Assembly: GCF_002775205.1 (NCBI RefSeq)
Contig: NC_036462.1
Coordinates: 31,103,084-31,167,083 of the forward strand
Source: Xiphophorus maculatus
Lineage: Eukaryota > Chordata > Actinopteri > Cyprinodontiformes > Poeciliidae
DNA length: 64,000 nucleotides
Direction: 5' to 3'
In this document: positions 22,339 through 34,700 of the stretch, in pieces
Layout of the letters: every line of letters starts with the position of its first letter
How positions within the stretch are numbered: the stretch's first letter is position 1
Position numbers and translations under genes: made by a program
The notes under the pieces: generated by a model
Told to the model about the DNA's origin: nothing
The model's database searches: none
The model's input: the letters and a program-made list of their open reading frames with translations, nothing else

Positions 22339-22971
22339 TGGATGTTACCAGTAAATCATTCCAAAAGACATGATCGGACACGCAGAGTAAGTAGAACGAT
22401 TTCATTGGTTCCCCCAGATTTAATTGGAACGTGTTCTCAGAGAGGAAGCCGCTTCCTCTGCTTCCTGTCAGACGGAAGAAGGAACCAACAGCGGCGCTCC
22501 AAGCTCATCTCTGCTGCTTATAGACTAGACCTGGTGAAAAAGTTGGGACATCTGCAGTCACTTTCTGCTGAGAAAACCACAGAAAGACAGCTTCTCCCTC
22601 AGATGAATGATTTTTCTATTCAGTCTGTAACATTTGGTATTTTACCATTTTCTACCGTAAATTTTGCTGATCTTTTTTTACAGCGTAGAAACAACCTCAC
22701 CACCATTAGACTCGAATGCTTCTCTGCTCCAGTTAAACATCAGTCGCTCTCGTCGGTCCAGATTTACTCATCGGATCCATGCAGACATGTTAAAAAAAAA
22801 AAAAGACTGACCTCAGCTGATAACGATGTCGATGGTAATATTTTGTGGATCCCTAGTAATAATTTAAATTATTATGTATCTCCGAGAAATTTCTTGTTGA
22901 CTTGCAAAAGTCTATCTGAAGTTTGCTGTTTTATTATTGTTTCTAACCAAAATATATTAGGCAGGTATTAA
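22339..22971 (+). CDS. Unrecognised 210-residue open frame
   Basis: The longest frame between pdrg1 and edn3; an in-frame TTG extends it to 22294, but ATG 22339 is the plausible start. Its central part (GRRNQQRRSKLISAAYRLDL through LGHLQSLSAEKTTERQLLPQ) is basic and helix-prone and is bordered by acceptor-like CTTCCTGTCAG (about 22470) and CTTTTTTTACAG (about 22684), so it may contain exon-like pieces. The C-terminal third is low-complexity and looks non-coding. No domain, signal peptide or relative recognised. It may be a pseudogene or chance. Confidence 0.2.
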   Translation, partial: WMLPVNHSKRHDRTRRVSRTISLVPPDLIGTCSQRGSRFLCFLSDGRRNQQRRSKLISAAYRLDLVKKLGHLQSLSAEKTTERQLLPQMNDFSIQSVTFGILPFSTVNFADLFLQRRNNLTTIRLECFSAPVKHQSLSSVQIYSSDPCRHVKKKKRLTSADNDVDGNILWIPSNNLNYYVSPRNFLLTCKSLSEVCCFIIVSNQNILGRY

Positions 22972-24044
22972 TAAGCAGGCACCTAAAACAGAACTATTAG
23001 GAAATGATTTCCCTGTTAATCAGGCTTTTGAATTGGAGGAGAATCCTAAATACTGTAATTTTGGTTCAAACTGATGATATTTCACAGTTTGTGCTTAAAT
23101 GTAGCTTAAATATTTTTGCTAATGTTGAGGATTGCAAAACAAACTTTCACCACCGTCTCCTCCATCAGCTTAGTAGAATTTGTTTCATGAGTGGAGCATT
23201 ACGGCATTCACAATAATGCTTCTGTTAATAATTCTCACTATATGAAATGAGTAGAAAACATATTTTTATAAACATGGAATAACTGTACAATCTGATTTGT
23301 TTTCTACATTTCTCTGGGTTAATCTTTTGAAGGGATTTGTTTTTTATTCCACCCTCTTTAATCATCTGACCCTATAACTCCCAAGTTTACAGCGAGGAAG
23401 CTTTTCATATTTCGAAGATTACTTCCTGCTGTTTAGTTAAACCAAGTCCAGCTTCGAGTCCCACACGGAAGATTTTTGAAATAAGCAGCTGCTGCCGGGG
23501 AAAGGGATGGGGGTCAAGCTCGGGTCTGGAATTTTCAAGAAGCCTCCAAAAAGACAAATCAAAACTATTTTGACTGTCGAGGACCATCCCGAAAATTTAG
23601 CTGACCCTGGAGTCGTGACACATTTCTCCACTATGCAGCCACACCTGCACAAACAGGAGCTTCAATGGAGCCTTCATCAGAAGGAGAACTGTTCCATCGA
23701 CCAGGAGCACAGACAGAAACCAGAAGACTCCAAGTGAAGTAAAAACTCTGAATTTTGGGTGAAAGAATAAGAGTTTAGCTATAGGTAGAGGGGAGAAATG
23801 TTACATTTGCATAGCACGTTTGGAAAGATTGAAAAATAGTAAAACAGAAAACTTCAACTCTGAGAAATAAATTTGGTTTTAAATTTAATATCAGTTATTT
23901 ATTTAGGTAAGACTGACAATTCAGATTAAAATCTCTTTCAAGGCAGACTTTGGCACAAAAACAGAATATATATATTTACACAATAAAAATATGTAATGGA
24001 AATGAATGACTGTTCTCTTCTCCCAAGAACATTATGTTGTAATG
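22972..24044. other. No recognised feature
   Basis: A+T-rich. A short ORF at 23507-23737 overlaps an equally long antisense frame and has no recognisable content. Confidence 0.5.
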
Positions 24045-24126
24045 ACTTTTTTGTTTTATATGATGTAAAGCACTTTGAACCTCCGTGTTGCTGAAATGTG
24101 CTATACACATAAACTTGATTGATTGG

Positions 24127-24181
<55 letters not shown>
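24045..24181 (-). repeat. GCACATTTCAGCAACA interspersed repeat, copy 3, with (ATTG)n tail
   Basis: Reads TGATGTAAAGCACTTTGAAC..GTTGCTGAAATGTGCTATAC, the reverse of the core family, and ends in about 15 ATTG/GATT units (24117-24181). Confidence 0.85.
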
Positions 24182-24182
<1 letters not shown>

Positions 24183-25189
24183 CATTCTGAACAAATATGG
24201 TGCTTTAAACTCGGAAACATGTCACACCAGATGCAATGCTTTGTTGACTGCACAGGAGTTTCTTTATTTTCCACCATCACAGCATTGACGATTAAAAAAA
24301 ACAACCAAACAACAGTGTTTAAAGTAGCTACAATAGAGAATCAAATGACGTAAACCAACAACATAACAGGAAAAGGTGTAGAAATCAAACATATGAAAAC
24401 GTTCAAGCAAAAAACGAAACGTGAATACTGAATGTCAATCATATGATGAAGAAAAGAAGGAACTTTTTACTCAGACATGGTTTTGTTTTATTCAAAGGTT
24501 CTTTTTATTCCCATCTGTTTATTTTCTCAAATCAGTCTTTTCTCCGCGATCTACTCGAAGGCTTCAGGAAAAGCTCACATCCAAAACCTAACTTCGTTAG
24601 AGCGAAGTTTTTGTTTGGCCTTCATTTCGTTGAGTTTTAAAGTCTCTCCTCTGGATCCGATTCCCAGTCAAACTCAGTCAGAAAGCTGAGAGCTGATTCT
24701 GCAGGGAGCTGCTGGCTCCTGCAGGGTCGACCTCACACAGTGCATCCCTACTGGAAACTGCAAACCCCCTCAACCCCGACCACACAATCACCAGAACAAA
24801 ACAGGAAGGAAATACACAGAAAAGCAGCATCTATGAATATCATCTAATCTGGTCACCGTCACTGCACTTTAGCATTAGCATTTTAGGGTGACAAATAAGG
24901 TCAAGTGGTCAAGAGTTTACATCAAATCTGGTTGATTCAGAGCACGGCTGTCAAATTCATTTTTATTTTGTGCAACATCAAGATCAAGAATGTATTGGAA
25001 GGGTCAGATGTGGCAACATTTCTTTGGTTGAACTACCAATTAAACTGTTAAAAATATGAAAAAAGTAGTTCTCTCTGCATTTGATGAATATTTCTTTAAG
25101 CTAAATAATATTGAGCACCTTCTCATGTTAATGTAATTTGGCAGAATACTGTACACACAACTGTTTTCTCCACTGCTGTAAACACTGCA
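24182..25189. other. Unassigned DNA with a possible hAT-like fragment
   Basis: About 24950-25080 resembles the left part of the element at 48528-48862 (GTCAAATTCATTTTTATTTT). Otherwise nothing recognised. Confidence 0.4.
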
Positions 25190-25495
25190 AAAAACAATAC
25201 ATCCTGCCAGTTTCTAGTGCAAATATCTTAGTACACCTGAAGCAAGACAAAACCAACTTACAAGTAACTTTTCAGCAAGATATAGGAGCTTGTTTTAAGT
25301 TATTAATTCCTTGATATTGATGAAAAAGTGCCAGTTCCATTGGTGGATTATTTCACTCATAACAGGACATTTTCCCCATAAGTAAAATAGTCTACCAATG
25401 GAACTTTTTCATCAGTAATAAATAATTATTTAGTTAAAACAAGCTCCTATATCTTCCCCAAAAGTTACTCATCCGTTATTTTTGTCTTATTTCTC
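25190..25495. mobile_element. Fold-back MITE copy
   Basis: Shares TTTCTAGTGCAAATATCTTA, GCAAGATATAGGAGCTTGTT and the mirrored CCAATGGAACTTTTTCATCA..AACAAGCTCCTATATCTT with 20990-21395. Confidence 0.8.
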
Positions 25496-26854
25496 TGGCA
25501 CCTTTACCCACACACACGTAGGTAAAGTGGGCATTTACTCCAATCAATATCTTCAACGCTTTTTGAAAAGTGAGATTTTTTTTACTAAGCTGAGACTGAA
25601 TTAAGACGGAACAATGACAAGTGGGATCAGGCAGCATTCCAACCACAGCCAAACTTTGTGGCAAACAAAAGGTTTTGTTATGATTGACACTCTGCATATA
25701 TGTCAGCAACCGCATATGACTCAATCAGTGCCTGGTACTCCAAACCGCATGCTCAGCAGGCTATAAAATAAGCATGTTTTAAATGGTTTTTAAAAGCCAG
25801 AACCACAGTGAGCGACAGACCCTGGGCTGAAGGACCAAATGAGAACAAGTTGCCATGTGTGTTTTTTTTTTTAACGTCTTCAGGCAACTTCTCTCAAGGC
25901 TGTTTTATGGTGAGTAAAATTGAATAACTACGACAATCAAGGAGTACAGCATTTTCCTCACAAAATGGATGATGGATGACATGAATCAGTCGTGGTCCTT
26001 CTTTAGCCTCCTGCTCACTGACTGGTCTGTGGGGTTTTCAGCAGGTGCTTAATAACTGCTGTGGATCCCAGCTTTCCTCTGGCTTAGCCCCCCTTAATGC
26101 TGTCTTTATGATCTGTCTGGTCCCTCCTGTTGGCCTTGCTCATAAAAAGCCTCGTGGAATGACAGCCTGTCTGCTCTGTGTCCATTCTTCTGAGTTGTAC
26201 CGCTTTGGGCTGGTACCAGGCAATGGACGTTCTATGATGCATTTATTCCAAAGCTCAGATATTTTTTTTGCCACTTATTCAGAAGACCGTAGATCAGTGT
26301 TTCTCAAACTTTTTCAGGCTGAGGACCAATTACCCCATTTAACAAACACTCACAGACCACCTAGCTTGAAATTGGCCCCACAAAAACAGAACATTGTAAT
26401 ATATACAACCTGAAATGAACATATTAGTAACTTACCTCGTTATCTTTGTTCCTCCTACGTGAAGGGTGGCGCTGTTTGGAAATGGGACTGGTTGTAATAA
26501 AACCATAAACAAGTCTACTCCTGGCATTTTTTACTTACAGATTCTGAAAGTGTCGAGTCCGTGATTTCCAATGATAAAAACCACATGGAAATCAAAAAAC
26601 CTCTTTACTCATAAGTGTTGTGTGCTGCACTAATAACCTTTTAGGGCTATTTGTAATTTAGAAGTACAATAAAAGAAAAATAGACTTGAGTTGCTTTGGC
26701 AAAAACAAATGTCCTGTTTCAATCGGTAGATAGCCCAACATAAATAATTTTATTTTAGGTGTTATGTAGCCTAGTTAGTCAGCTGGGGCGCAGCGCTGTT
26801 CACCGTCTCCCCGCCGTCATATTGTCACTAATATTGTTCAAAAACAAAAGCTCT
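25496..26854. other. Unassigned DNA; possible transposon end near 26290
   Basis: CAGTGTTTCTCAAACTTTTT at about 26296 is a typical end of hAT-like elements in vertebrates, but no matching second end was found. An ORF at 26045-26413 has no recognisable content. Confidence 0.35.
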
Positions 26855-26978
26855 GGGCGTGCCGTGGTGGCGTAGGGGATAGCGCGACCAATGTTTGAGT
26901 CCTCAATGTGACCGTCGTGGGTTCGACTCCCGGACCCGACTATTTGACGCATGTCTTCCCCCTCTCCTGTCAGCCTAC
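26855..26978 (+). mobile_element. tRNA-derived SINE, 5' part (interrupted)
   Basis: The head GCCGTGGTGGCGTAGGGGAT has an A-box-like start, and GTGGGTTCGACTCCCGG is a B-box, both of pol III type. It continues into CTCCTGTCAGCCTAC, where a hAT-type element is inserted; the SINE resumes at 28084 (CAGCCTACTTTCATATAAGG). Same family as 42965-43140. Confidence 0.85.
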
Positions 26979-28083
26979 CAGTGATGGCAAAGTAACTTTA
27001 ATTGGATTACTGATTACTCCTTGAAAAAGTAACTCAGTTAGTAGATTACTGACTACTTGATTTGGAAAGTAACTAAGTTACTTTTTTAGTTACTTTCAGC
27101 AGCAGCTGCTAGCAACAACGCTGTGAAAATTACATTGATCTTTGCCAATACTTAATTGTAAACTATTTTATAATGGCAACATCAACAATGTGTCTCCACT
27201 TATAAGGTTGAACTGAAGGGGAGAGTTTTTAATGGTTATAGTACAAAAAAAATGTTAGTAATTTGTGAATGTTTTTGTGTGGTCCACTATTGTCTGGAAA
27301 ACTATGAAGGATTTTAACCCCCTGGCCCCCAGCCTCCAGGTTCTGCGTTACGGCCCTGCGTTTGGTGTCAGAGCGCGGAGCTCCTCCTGCGGCTCCACAA
27401 CTCAGATGGCTGCTGCACAGATTTGTGACACTTATCTTAATATTAATTATTATAATGGCGTTTAGTTGCACAACTTTACGGACTCGTTCATTCGTGGCTG
27501 TTTTCACGTTTATTGCTCTGTTCATATTAGTCTCGATGTTTCCAATGTTCTGGATAGCTCGACGTAATTGACAGCTAATATATTAACTTGACATTAACAA
27601 AGACACAGCGGGACGGATCATCCGGGAAATGATGGACAGGCAGAGCCTGACTAAAACTATCTGGAGGTCAGACACATTCTGGGGTTTCTGTCTGCTTATT
27701 TCCAAGCCCAAATGAGCAACTTCACGTTCAAAAACGAGGCCAAAAAGCTCAACACGCGACTCATTAAATTTGCTAACATAAAAAAAGCCCCCAGCTGCTT
27801 ATAATAATCGGACTTGGCGACAGAAACTCAGAATAGTTCCTGTTTTTCTACCAACAAAATGCGCATCTCCCTCCATTGTTTACGTTTCTGTCGCTGCTGA
27901 TACCGTCGCATAGAAACGGCGATGACTCGACTAGACGTAGAGGAAATAAAATTAAATTCCAAAAGAAAATAGTAACGCAAAATTATTTTGATAAGTAACT
28001 GTAGTCTGACTACTGGATATGAAATAGCAACGCGTTAGATTACTCGTTACTGAAAAAAGTGGTCAGTAACTCTGACGTCACTG
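26979..28083. mobile_element. hAT-type non-autonomous element with perfect 8-bp target-site duplication
   Basis: 1105 bp with imperfect terminal inverted repeats beginning CAGTGatGgCAaAGTaACT / CAGTGacGtCAgAGTtACT, rich in AGTAAC motifs near both ends. It is flanked by CAGCCTAC at 26971-26978 and CAGCCTAC at 28084-28091. An 8-bp duplication and CAGTG ends are the signature of hAT transposons. The interior has no transposase frame. It sits inside a SINE, so it is the younger of the two. Confidence 0.88.
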
Positions 28084-28118
28084 CAGCCTACTTTCATATA
28101 AGGGACACTAGAGCGCCC
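28084..28118 (+). mobile_element. tRNA-derived SINE, 3' part
   Basis: Resumes with the duplicated CAGCCTAC, then TTTCATATAAGGGACACTAG and AGCGCC, matching the tail of the SINE at 42965-43140 (TTTTCAAATAAAGGCCACTA). Confidence 0.75.
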
Positions 28119-29007
28119 CCTGGAGGGGTTAAAAAAAGTTCCGCAACTCACCCTGAGAAACTTTCCGCCGGTATCTTCAGGTTTTCTTTTTAGCGACCTG
28201 GTCTTAAGCCACTTATCCATTGTGATTTTTAAACACAATTCTTTGGTAAGCTAGCTGTAGCACCGCACGTTGAGCTAACGTAACGGCAAATAAACGCTAA
28301 CAGCTGTTGTGACGTTTTCTAAAATGTACTTTTAGGAGTAGTAGCTTTACTGCGCTGTACATTTTACTTTTACTTGATTATTATGAACTATTGCTACTCT
28401 TACGTGAGTAAAATGTCTGGATACTCTATCCAATTTAACCTGCCTCAGTGAAAAACGGACAAACATATTTTAACCAAAAATGTAGGAGACACAGACAGAC
28501 GTCTTGTTTCTACACCAGCTTTGTTCTGATATTATCTAACTGCTGAACCTGCGGTGCCTTTTGGAAATTAATAAGACACGTTAAACTTCATATTGTCACA
28601 TGCTGAGATAAAAACAAAATATTGACAGTTGAAAACAACTTTTCTTTCATTGCCTTTTGTATAATTTCTAATTTTCCTTTAACTGCACTTGGTCTCTTTA
28701 ACAAAATAATGTTTTTTTTTTTTATATCGTACCATTTCTATGTTTAAGGCTACTTTTAGTTTATTTTTTCTACCATCTTTTATCTGTCTATTTTTCTTTT
28801 TTCCCAGCTCAGCTTATTAAAGCCATATATTATTTTTTTTATTATTTTTTAGAAGAGAGCTTCAGGGGATATTTTGTTTCTCATCATAATAGACATTCCT
28901 CAGTGTTCGCTTGGAAGAAAAGAAAGAGATTGCTCTGAGGAGAAAAGTTTGGGAATCTGCTCCAACCGGATGAGACACGAAATGAAAGGACAGATTGATG
29001 GATGCAT
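28119..29007. other. Unassigned A+T-rich DNA
   Basis: About 28325-28560 contains TACTTTTACTTGATTATTATGA and GTGAGTAAAATGTCTGGATA, which resemble the reverse complement of the ACTCAAGTAA repeat at 2284-2860. Nothing else recognised. Confidence 0.4.
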
Positions 29008-30430
29008 GCAGTGCCTATAAAAAATATTCACTCCCTTTGATGTTTTACCTTTTTATTACTTCTATAAATCAAACATAATCAATAGAGTTAGACTTTTTTT
29101 TGACAATAAAACTGCCAAAAATCTTAATGTTTAAGTGAAAATCGATTTTGACAAAATAATAACTATTACGTAAAAAATATGTACCATGAAATAAATGATT
29201 GCATAAATATTCAGCCCCTTTGATCTAGAAGTCTCAGAATGAGATCAGTGCAGTGCCTCCATGAAGACAGCCGTGTCTGGAAAGTCCGTTCGTTGGTTCG
29301 TCAGGATTCCTGGCTACCATTACAGCATGAACACTAAAGAACACTGCAAGCCAGTCAGAGATAATCTTACTGAAAAGTACAAGTCAGGAGATGAATGCAA
29401 AAAAAATCCCCAAAGTATCCAGGGCACTGAACATCCCCTAGTTTTCAGTCAGATCCATCATCAAGAAATGGAAGAAATGTGGGTGATGAGTAAATCTGCC
29501 CAGGTCAGACTGTCCTGCTAGTAGGACACCAGGTCACCATTACTACGCTGAAGGAGTTAGAAGCTTCAGCAGCTGATATGGGAAGAGACTCTCAACTTTT
29601 GCCCTTTATTTTCCCCTCTTCCCGGTCACTTTGAACAATGGCGGATGAAATATTGAGAGAGTGTCTCGGCTTTATTTACTGAAAGCAAGACGATGTCGTT
29701 GTAGGGCGCGTCTGATTCGTGTTTGAATGCAGCAGATAATTCAGACGTTTTTAGAATTTGGTGAGTTTCACTTTCGGTGCTATTTCCAGAGCCCAGTTTG
29801 ACGACTTGCTGACCCACAATGGTGCCCGCATGAATCTTCTGGCTGGACACCACCCACAGGTCACTATGTGGCAGAGCGGAGTCTGTCTGATTGGTTGATG
29901 GTTTGCATCCAACAGCAAAAGGTTTTCCAACTATGACAAAAGGCCACTGGTAGACTTCGTGGTCAAGCGGAAGAAAGTTCTTTGGTCCGAAGAAAACGAA
30001 ATGGAGCTTTCTGTCCGTCAGATAAGACGCGATGTTTGGCAAACACTGCGCATCACCACAAACACATCATCCCCTCTGTGGAGCCTGGTGGTGGCAGCTT
30101 GTTGGATTTCCTGCGGAACTCAAATGACAAATAGGTCGGTTTCCGCACAGAGAACATGTGGACTCCATGTCGAAGGAGCCCAGAACCTTCTTACCAACTG
30201 CACTGCTGCATCATTTCCAAGCGAAATGCTCACATTCGCTGCTAACTGCAGTGAAAAGTCTCTTTGGTGTTTTGCTCCGTCTGTAGCGTGTAGTGAGATG
30301 AGTCACTAAGGTGTAAACCACTAAAGTGAAGCAGGTACAATAAATATGCAATTACACATAACAGAAAATCAAAAAATATGTATTTTTTTCTTTTTACATA
30401 TTTTGTCAATTTGATTTGTCTTAATGGAGT
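29008..30430 (+). mobile_element. Decayed Tc1/mariner-like transposon with a foreign central segment
   Basis: The left end AGTGCCTATAAAAAATATTC and the internal blocks AAACACTGCGCATCACCAC, ATGGAGCTTTCTGTCCGTCA and GAGCCTGGTGGTGGCAGC are those of a common fish Tc1-like element. Frame fragments such as HCKPVRDNLTEKYKSGDE occur at about 29340-29400. All frames are broken. Between about 29600 and 29935 the expected element sequence is missing and replaced by unrelated DNA; a 138-codon antisense ORF (29626-30042) crosses this block. Confidence 0.75.
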
Positions 30431-31447
30431 TGGATGTTCTCCACTAAAAGAAGAAAATCTTTTTTTTTGTCAGAAGTTGTACATGAATAATGAATCATTT
30501 CCTTTCACTCTATGCCAAAAAAAAGAAAAAAAATCCTTACTCAGAATGTAGTATTTTATAAAAGTAAAAAGGACAAGGACTTGTTTTTTCTTCTTTTATT
30601 TCATTTGAAGACTAAAAAAATCATCACAGAAGCAGAAAGGCAAATCGCCCTCGCTAACAAGGAAGGCAACTGGTCATTTCATCTTACAAATAAAACCATG
30701 TTGAAATATCTCATCCAGTTTGAGCGGAGCACTGCCCAACAGGCCATTTGTCTAAAAAAATAAAATTGTACAAAAGAAAGGCATCTCTTATTTGGAAATT
30801 AAGTAAAAACAAAAGCTTGCTAAATTCATTTGTCCAGTTTCTAATGCAAAATAAAAGACAATACAAAGCCCATCTGTTAAAGTACAAAATAAATAGAATA
30901 TACACAAAACCACCAAACACCAAACGGAACTGATTTAATCTTCTGGTGGTGCTTACCAGACATGTGGTGACACGTTTGACAAATTTGGTCGTCCATGTTT
31001 CCTTCAGTTGTTCTCCGCTGATGTCACATTTCATTCAACCTTTGTTAATCCAGGTGAGCTACTGAGAAGGAGTTCTTATTTACAAGAATGACCTGAGAGG
31101 TCATAAGGTCACCTGGAAGCAGAAACATTTTCACAATGTCGAGTGAAAAGCAATCAGGCGTGTTTTCAAGCTCATCTTGCATTGCTTTGGTGCGGAGCGT
31201 ATCGTCAACAAATCATTTTTTCAGCCGTGGCCCTTGACAAAAAGTAACAAAAACACTCCTGTTTGAGAGAAACGGTTACCGCTGACTATGAGTTGGATCA
31301 TGTTAATATGGATACGACACCATGACAACTTGTTCTTTACAAAACCGGGTTCTCTGAGACAGACAACAGGAATCACCACATATGTCATTTTATACGTACT
31401 TAATGTGTGTTCAGTTCTAAATGCCTTAAAGCCTCCTGAAAACACAT
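30431..31447. other. Unassigned DNA
   Basis: A+T-rich with low-complexity ORFs. The part next to 31448 is probably edn3 3' flank. Confidence 0.45.
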
Positions 31448-31453
31448 TTTATT
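31448..31453 (-). terminator. Possible edn3 polyadenylation signal
   Basis: TTTATT on the plus strand gives AATAAA on the minus strand, 338 bp after the edn3 stop. It is the first canonical signal I found downstream. Confidence 0.35.
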
Positions 31454-31790
31454 GGAAAAGATACTTGGGTTATAAGTGAAAATGAATTGCTGTTCTTCAC
31501 CCTTCATAAGCATCACACATGCTTTCACGTAGATCCGTAAGATAAAGATATTACATGCGACATCCTGGAATGATGAGCCACATGAAACACAGTTACAGGT
31601 GGATAAATCAAACTCCACTGCTGTGACACAGTGCCGCCGGAGAGAGAGAGAGGGAGAGGCAGAAGGGACAGAAACCCCCGTTTGGAAACTCTCACTTTCA
31701 TTTTTTTCCTCTGCGCCCATGTCCTCAACTTTTCATCTACACGACACCAACAGACTTTCTCCCGTCCTTTGAGACTAAAGGTAGGTCTGT

Positions 31791-34700
31791 TCACTTCAGA
31801 GTCCACTCCCTGTCTCCTCTGAGGAACGGGGGCGTCCTCTTTTTTGCGTTAGGTGTAGCAGGGGGTCTCCTCATCTGCCTGAAGTGAAACAAAATACGTT
31901 TAGAGGCACATCTTGTCTTTGTCTTTTATTTCAAAGTATATGCACCCATCCTCTTCATTGCATTAGCCTACAGAGTGGAAGCAGACCTGGCAGTTAGGTG
32001 AAAATATATAGTATAGTGTGTAGTTTGGATATAAACCCCTTGCATGTTATTGTTGACATCCGGAAGTGCGCTCTACGCTGGAGGGACTGTTCTTTTAACT
32101 AAATTAAACCTGCAGATGTAAGTATTATTAATCAGTGCAGTGCGACGCAGCAAATGGAAAAAAAAAGCGTTAAAGAATAACTCAAAATCTCTCGTGTTTT
32201 TCTTTTTCCTCGCCCTCTGTGTCTGCTACCAGTGCTCACTATGTCGCTGGGCTACACTACGCACACACTTGTTGCCATAGCAACTGACGACAGCGCTATG
32301 CATCAGGGTTCAATACCAAAAAACACTCAAACATTACCCACACAAAGAACAGAACATTTAGTAGATTAGCTACCACTGCTATTAGGCAAGCTAACAGAGT
32401 AGTGGTTGATTAGCTAATTTAATTACCTGCTCAACTGTCGCAGTGTCTGTTTGGGTCGCCTTTTGTATTAACTGGACCGAAACACAGAATTCTGCAGCAC
32501 ATCTTCATGTTACGGTTGTCAAAGTCAAGCTAGCATGACTGACCTACTTCCCTCTCTCTAGGTATTTTTTATTTAATTGAAACTATTCCCTGACTTTATT
32601 GTCTAGTTGTGGTAGCGTGGACAAATAGTAGCAAAAGAATCGCATATCTTTTTCTTTTATACATCAGGCGATAATATTTAAGATTTAGCGCGTCATGTTG
32701 ACAACTTTGCAGCTAAAAACAATGCTAGTCATAGTCAGCCAACACGCACCTTTCATTTCCCTGAAGGCAGCATTGTTAGAGAAATGTCCTTTATTGCCCC
32801 CCCAGTGGGGAAATCCAGTTACCTGTTGGTGCAGAAGCGGCTGCACTCAGAGTCCGTATGCAGCGTGCACGCACATCGCCTGGAGGCTGCGCTGCTCCTG
32901 CTGCTCCGAGCCGTCCGGACGGAGCGCATAGAGCCTGGGGAACTGGCCATACCGTACGGGACCGTGTGCCTGTCAATGGAATCGGTGAACATTTCTATGT
33001 CAACAAGTGCTTTGCGCCGGGGACGTTTCTGATATGGGCGATATGGGCGACATGGGCAACCGCCCAGGTCAGCATTTTGTGCGGGGCGAAATGAGCACAG
33101 AAAGACCAGAAACCCCACAGTGTCGACCCTGACCTCCCTAACTGAAGACTAAAAACACAGACAGAGATTTACTGCGAATAAAAACCTGGATCACTGGTGG
33201 AGCAACACAAGCTCTCGTCTTCTCATTGTTCGTTTTGGCAATGCCCATCAGAGCCTGTGAGGAGGTGAGTGTGTTGTACACAGCATAGTTTCCACCATTT
33301 GCTGACATTTTTGGGGTAGTTTTTAAAAACTAATCTGCTCATTAGAAGAGTGAGTTAAAGCAGTCACGTTCCCTGGTGAACATGTCCTCTCTGAATCTCT
33401 GGCGTATGTTACCTTTGTGCTGCCAACAGCTGTTGCAAAACTTTCGTTCCCCATCTCAGAGTTTTAGGCCAAAAAAAAATAATCTGGATCATTTACGTGA
33501 GTGCAGCGCATCCCAACAAATAATTCTGGGATTTCTATGTTTTATGAAGGTGGACCGAAAGAATCCCTTTCATCTGTCTCCGACAAACAACAGTAGCAGT
33601 GACGATAAACGCTGTGGTCCCCTGCTGCTGGTATGCAATATTTGCAAGAACGTCTTGGCACCTGACCCTACTGTCTGACCTGTTGGGATGGGCGTTAACG
33701 CTCTCTCTTTGTTCGTATGAAAGCGGTTCAAATGAAAGACTAAAACCGACAGCCACAGAGAAGAGTTGCAGTGTCAATTTGTTCTGAAATTTCAGAGGAG
33801 TAAACTTTTTCACCATGTAATAAAAAAAGAGACACCAATGAACAATGAAGAGGAGTGAAATCAGAAGGTTAGCTAACCGCTCACAGCTGCATGTACTTTA
33901 GGAGCTCCTCCCTAAGGGACGCAAAAGTGCAGGTAATTTATTTTGGTCTTCCCAGATATGTTCACCTCACACCCTCCCATGTGTGCTGTGCATCTTTAGC
34001 TACAGCTGTTCCATCGTCAGGCAGAGCAGAGAAATGCCAGTGATAGATGTGCGGAAGAGCAGCGCCGCAAAAACTGCAGGAAACAGACGACCTCTCGTCT
34101 GATTCACATCTTCTCCAGAAGAAAATAGAGTAGGAAGTTTTCCTTCACGTACATAAAACTGATGTGGCCTGATGGACAATAATTAAGGGTTCCGCCGATT
34201 TACTGGCGCCAATTTCCTTCATTTTGGGACATCTGTGATCGGCCAGTACTTACATGTGAAGCCGATCTCATCTACCTCAGCAAAGGTCTAAATATCAACT
34301 ACTGTCCTCTTCTGCTCTGCTGTGAGAGAGGTTTGACTGATAGACCAGCCCCACCAGGTTATGTCTGCACGTTTGCGGTTAACAATAGTCACCTCACTTT
34401 TGCCAACTCACAACATTTTAGCTATATTTAGTGACATTTCAGACAAAAGGAAATCGGTATCAGAAGGTCAAGTTTTTTAAAGATCAGTAATTGAGAGGAA
34501 AACTACAATTGATGTGTCAAACTGTTCAACATGCACCAAAGAGACAGTTTGGTCAGATCCTGGGGTCTAAAGAAAGAGAAATTCTGAAGATGCATCATCA
34601 TCACCATCATCATCATCATCTGTGTTGCTGAGGAACCAAGCTCCCCATCTGGAAGTGAAGCCTCCCGACTGTCGCCTGCGATAATTGTAACTGATCCTCC

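Noticed and set aside
26855-26945. tRNA gene suggested by the A- and B-box
   Set aside because: No tRNA cloverleaf; same unit recurs at 42965 with a SINE tail.
29626-30042. 138-codon minus-strand ORF as a real gene
   Set aside because: It runs antisense through recognisable Tc1-like sequence at its start and an unexplained block afterwards; no known domain.
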